DNA of 5,492 nt, taken from Bacillota bacterium. Its GTDB lineage: Bacteria > Bacillota > Clostridia > Tissierellales > Peptoniphilaceae. The notes under the pieces are model-generated. The model saw only the letters and a list, made by a program, of their open reading frames with translations. It was not told where the DNA came from and made no database searches. Where the stretch lies: positions 1 to 5,492 of the forward strand of contig JAEXBH010000017.1 in NCBI GenBank assembly GCA_023394215.1, written 5' to 3'. Shown here piece by piece: positions 5,469 through 5,492 of this stretch (positions are counted from its first letter, which is position 1; the number at the start of each line of letters is the position of its first letter). Made by a program: the position numbers and the translations under genes.

Positions 5469-5492
5469 TCAAACCTCACTTTAACAATATAT

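Noticed and set aside
5469..5492. Tail of an upstream gene before the right-hand ABC ATPase
   Set aside because: The 24 bases allow stops in more than one frame (TAA at 5483-5481, or TGA overlapping the ATG), so no upstream coding end can be assigned.

Overview
The window looks like a chromosomal carbohydrate-use locus from a low-GC Gram-positive anaerobe of the Bacillota, perhaps near Tissierellia/Clostridia. That placement is an inference. It rests on AT-rich DNA, strong AGGAGG-type ribosome binding sites, near-consensus sigma-A promoters and a lipoprotein-type solute-binding protein. No mobile element, rRNA, tRNA or CRISPR array is visible.

Layout. On the minus strand, reading right to left from 3741, lies a CUT2 (ribose/galactose-type) sugar ABC transporter operon: a solute-binding lipoprotein (3741-2596), a two-domain ATPase (2513-990) and an RbsC-type permease (988 running off the left edge). 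Divergent from it on the plus strand, across a 287-bp regulatory region, is a class II aldolase very similar to L-fuculose-1-phosphate aldolase (4029-4670). At the right end a convergent minus-strand gene (5468-4791) encodes an unrelated LolD/MacB/BceA-type ABC ATPase, separated from the aldolase by a hairpin terminator.

How the parts fit. The transporter would import a sugar, and the aldolase would cleave a phosphorylated ketose derived from it into DHAP and an aldehyde. The kinase and isomerase expected in between are not in the window, so the substrate stays open. The intergenic region has a mirrored design: each divergent promoter is followed just downstream of its predicted start by the same tandem GTAAAC motif, including an identical 14-base stretch. 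This suggests that one regulator controls both uptake and catabolism.

Most notable. The transporter ATPase is interrupted by a single in-frame TAA at 1703-1701, between its two nucleotide-binding domains. The reading frame is the same on both sides and the family sequence continues without loss. This is a nonsense mutation (or a base-call error), not a frameshift. If real, it separates the two ATPase domains, leaves the second domain without an evident start codon, and puts about 700 nt of untranslated mRNA ahead of the permease. I found no convincing evidence of a wholly new system. The strongest leads are this interrupted ATPase and the repeated operator architecture.
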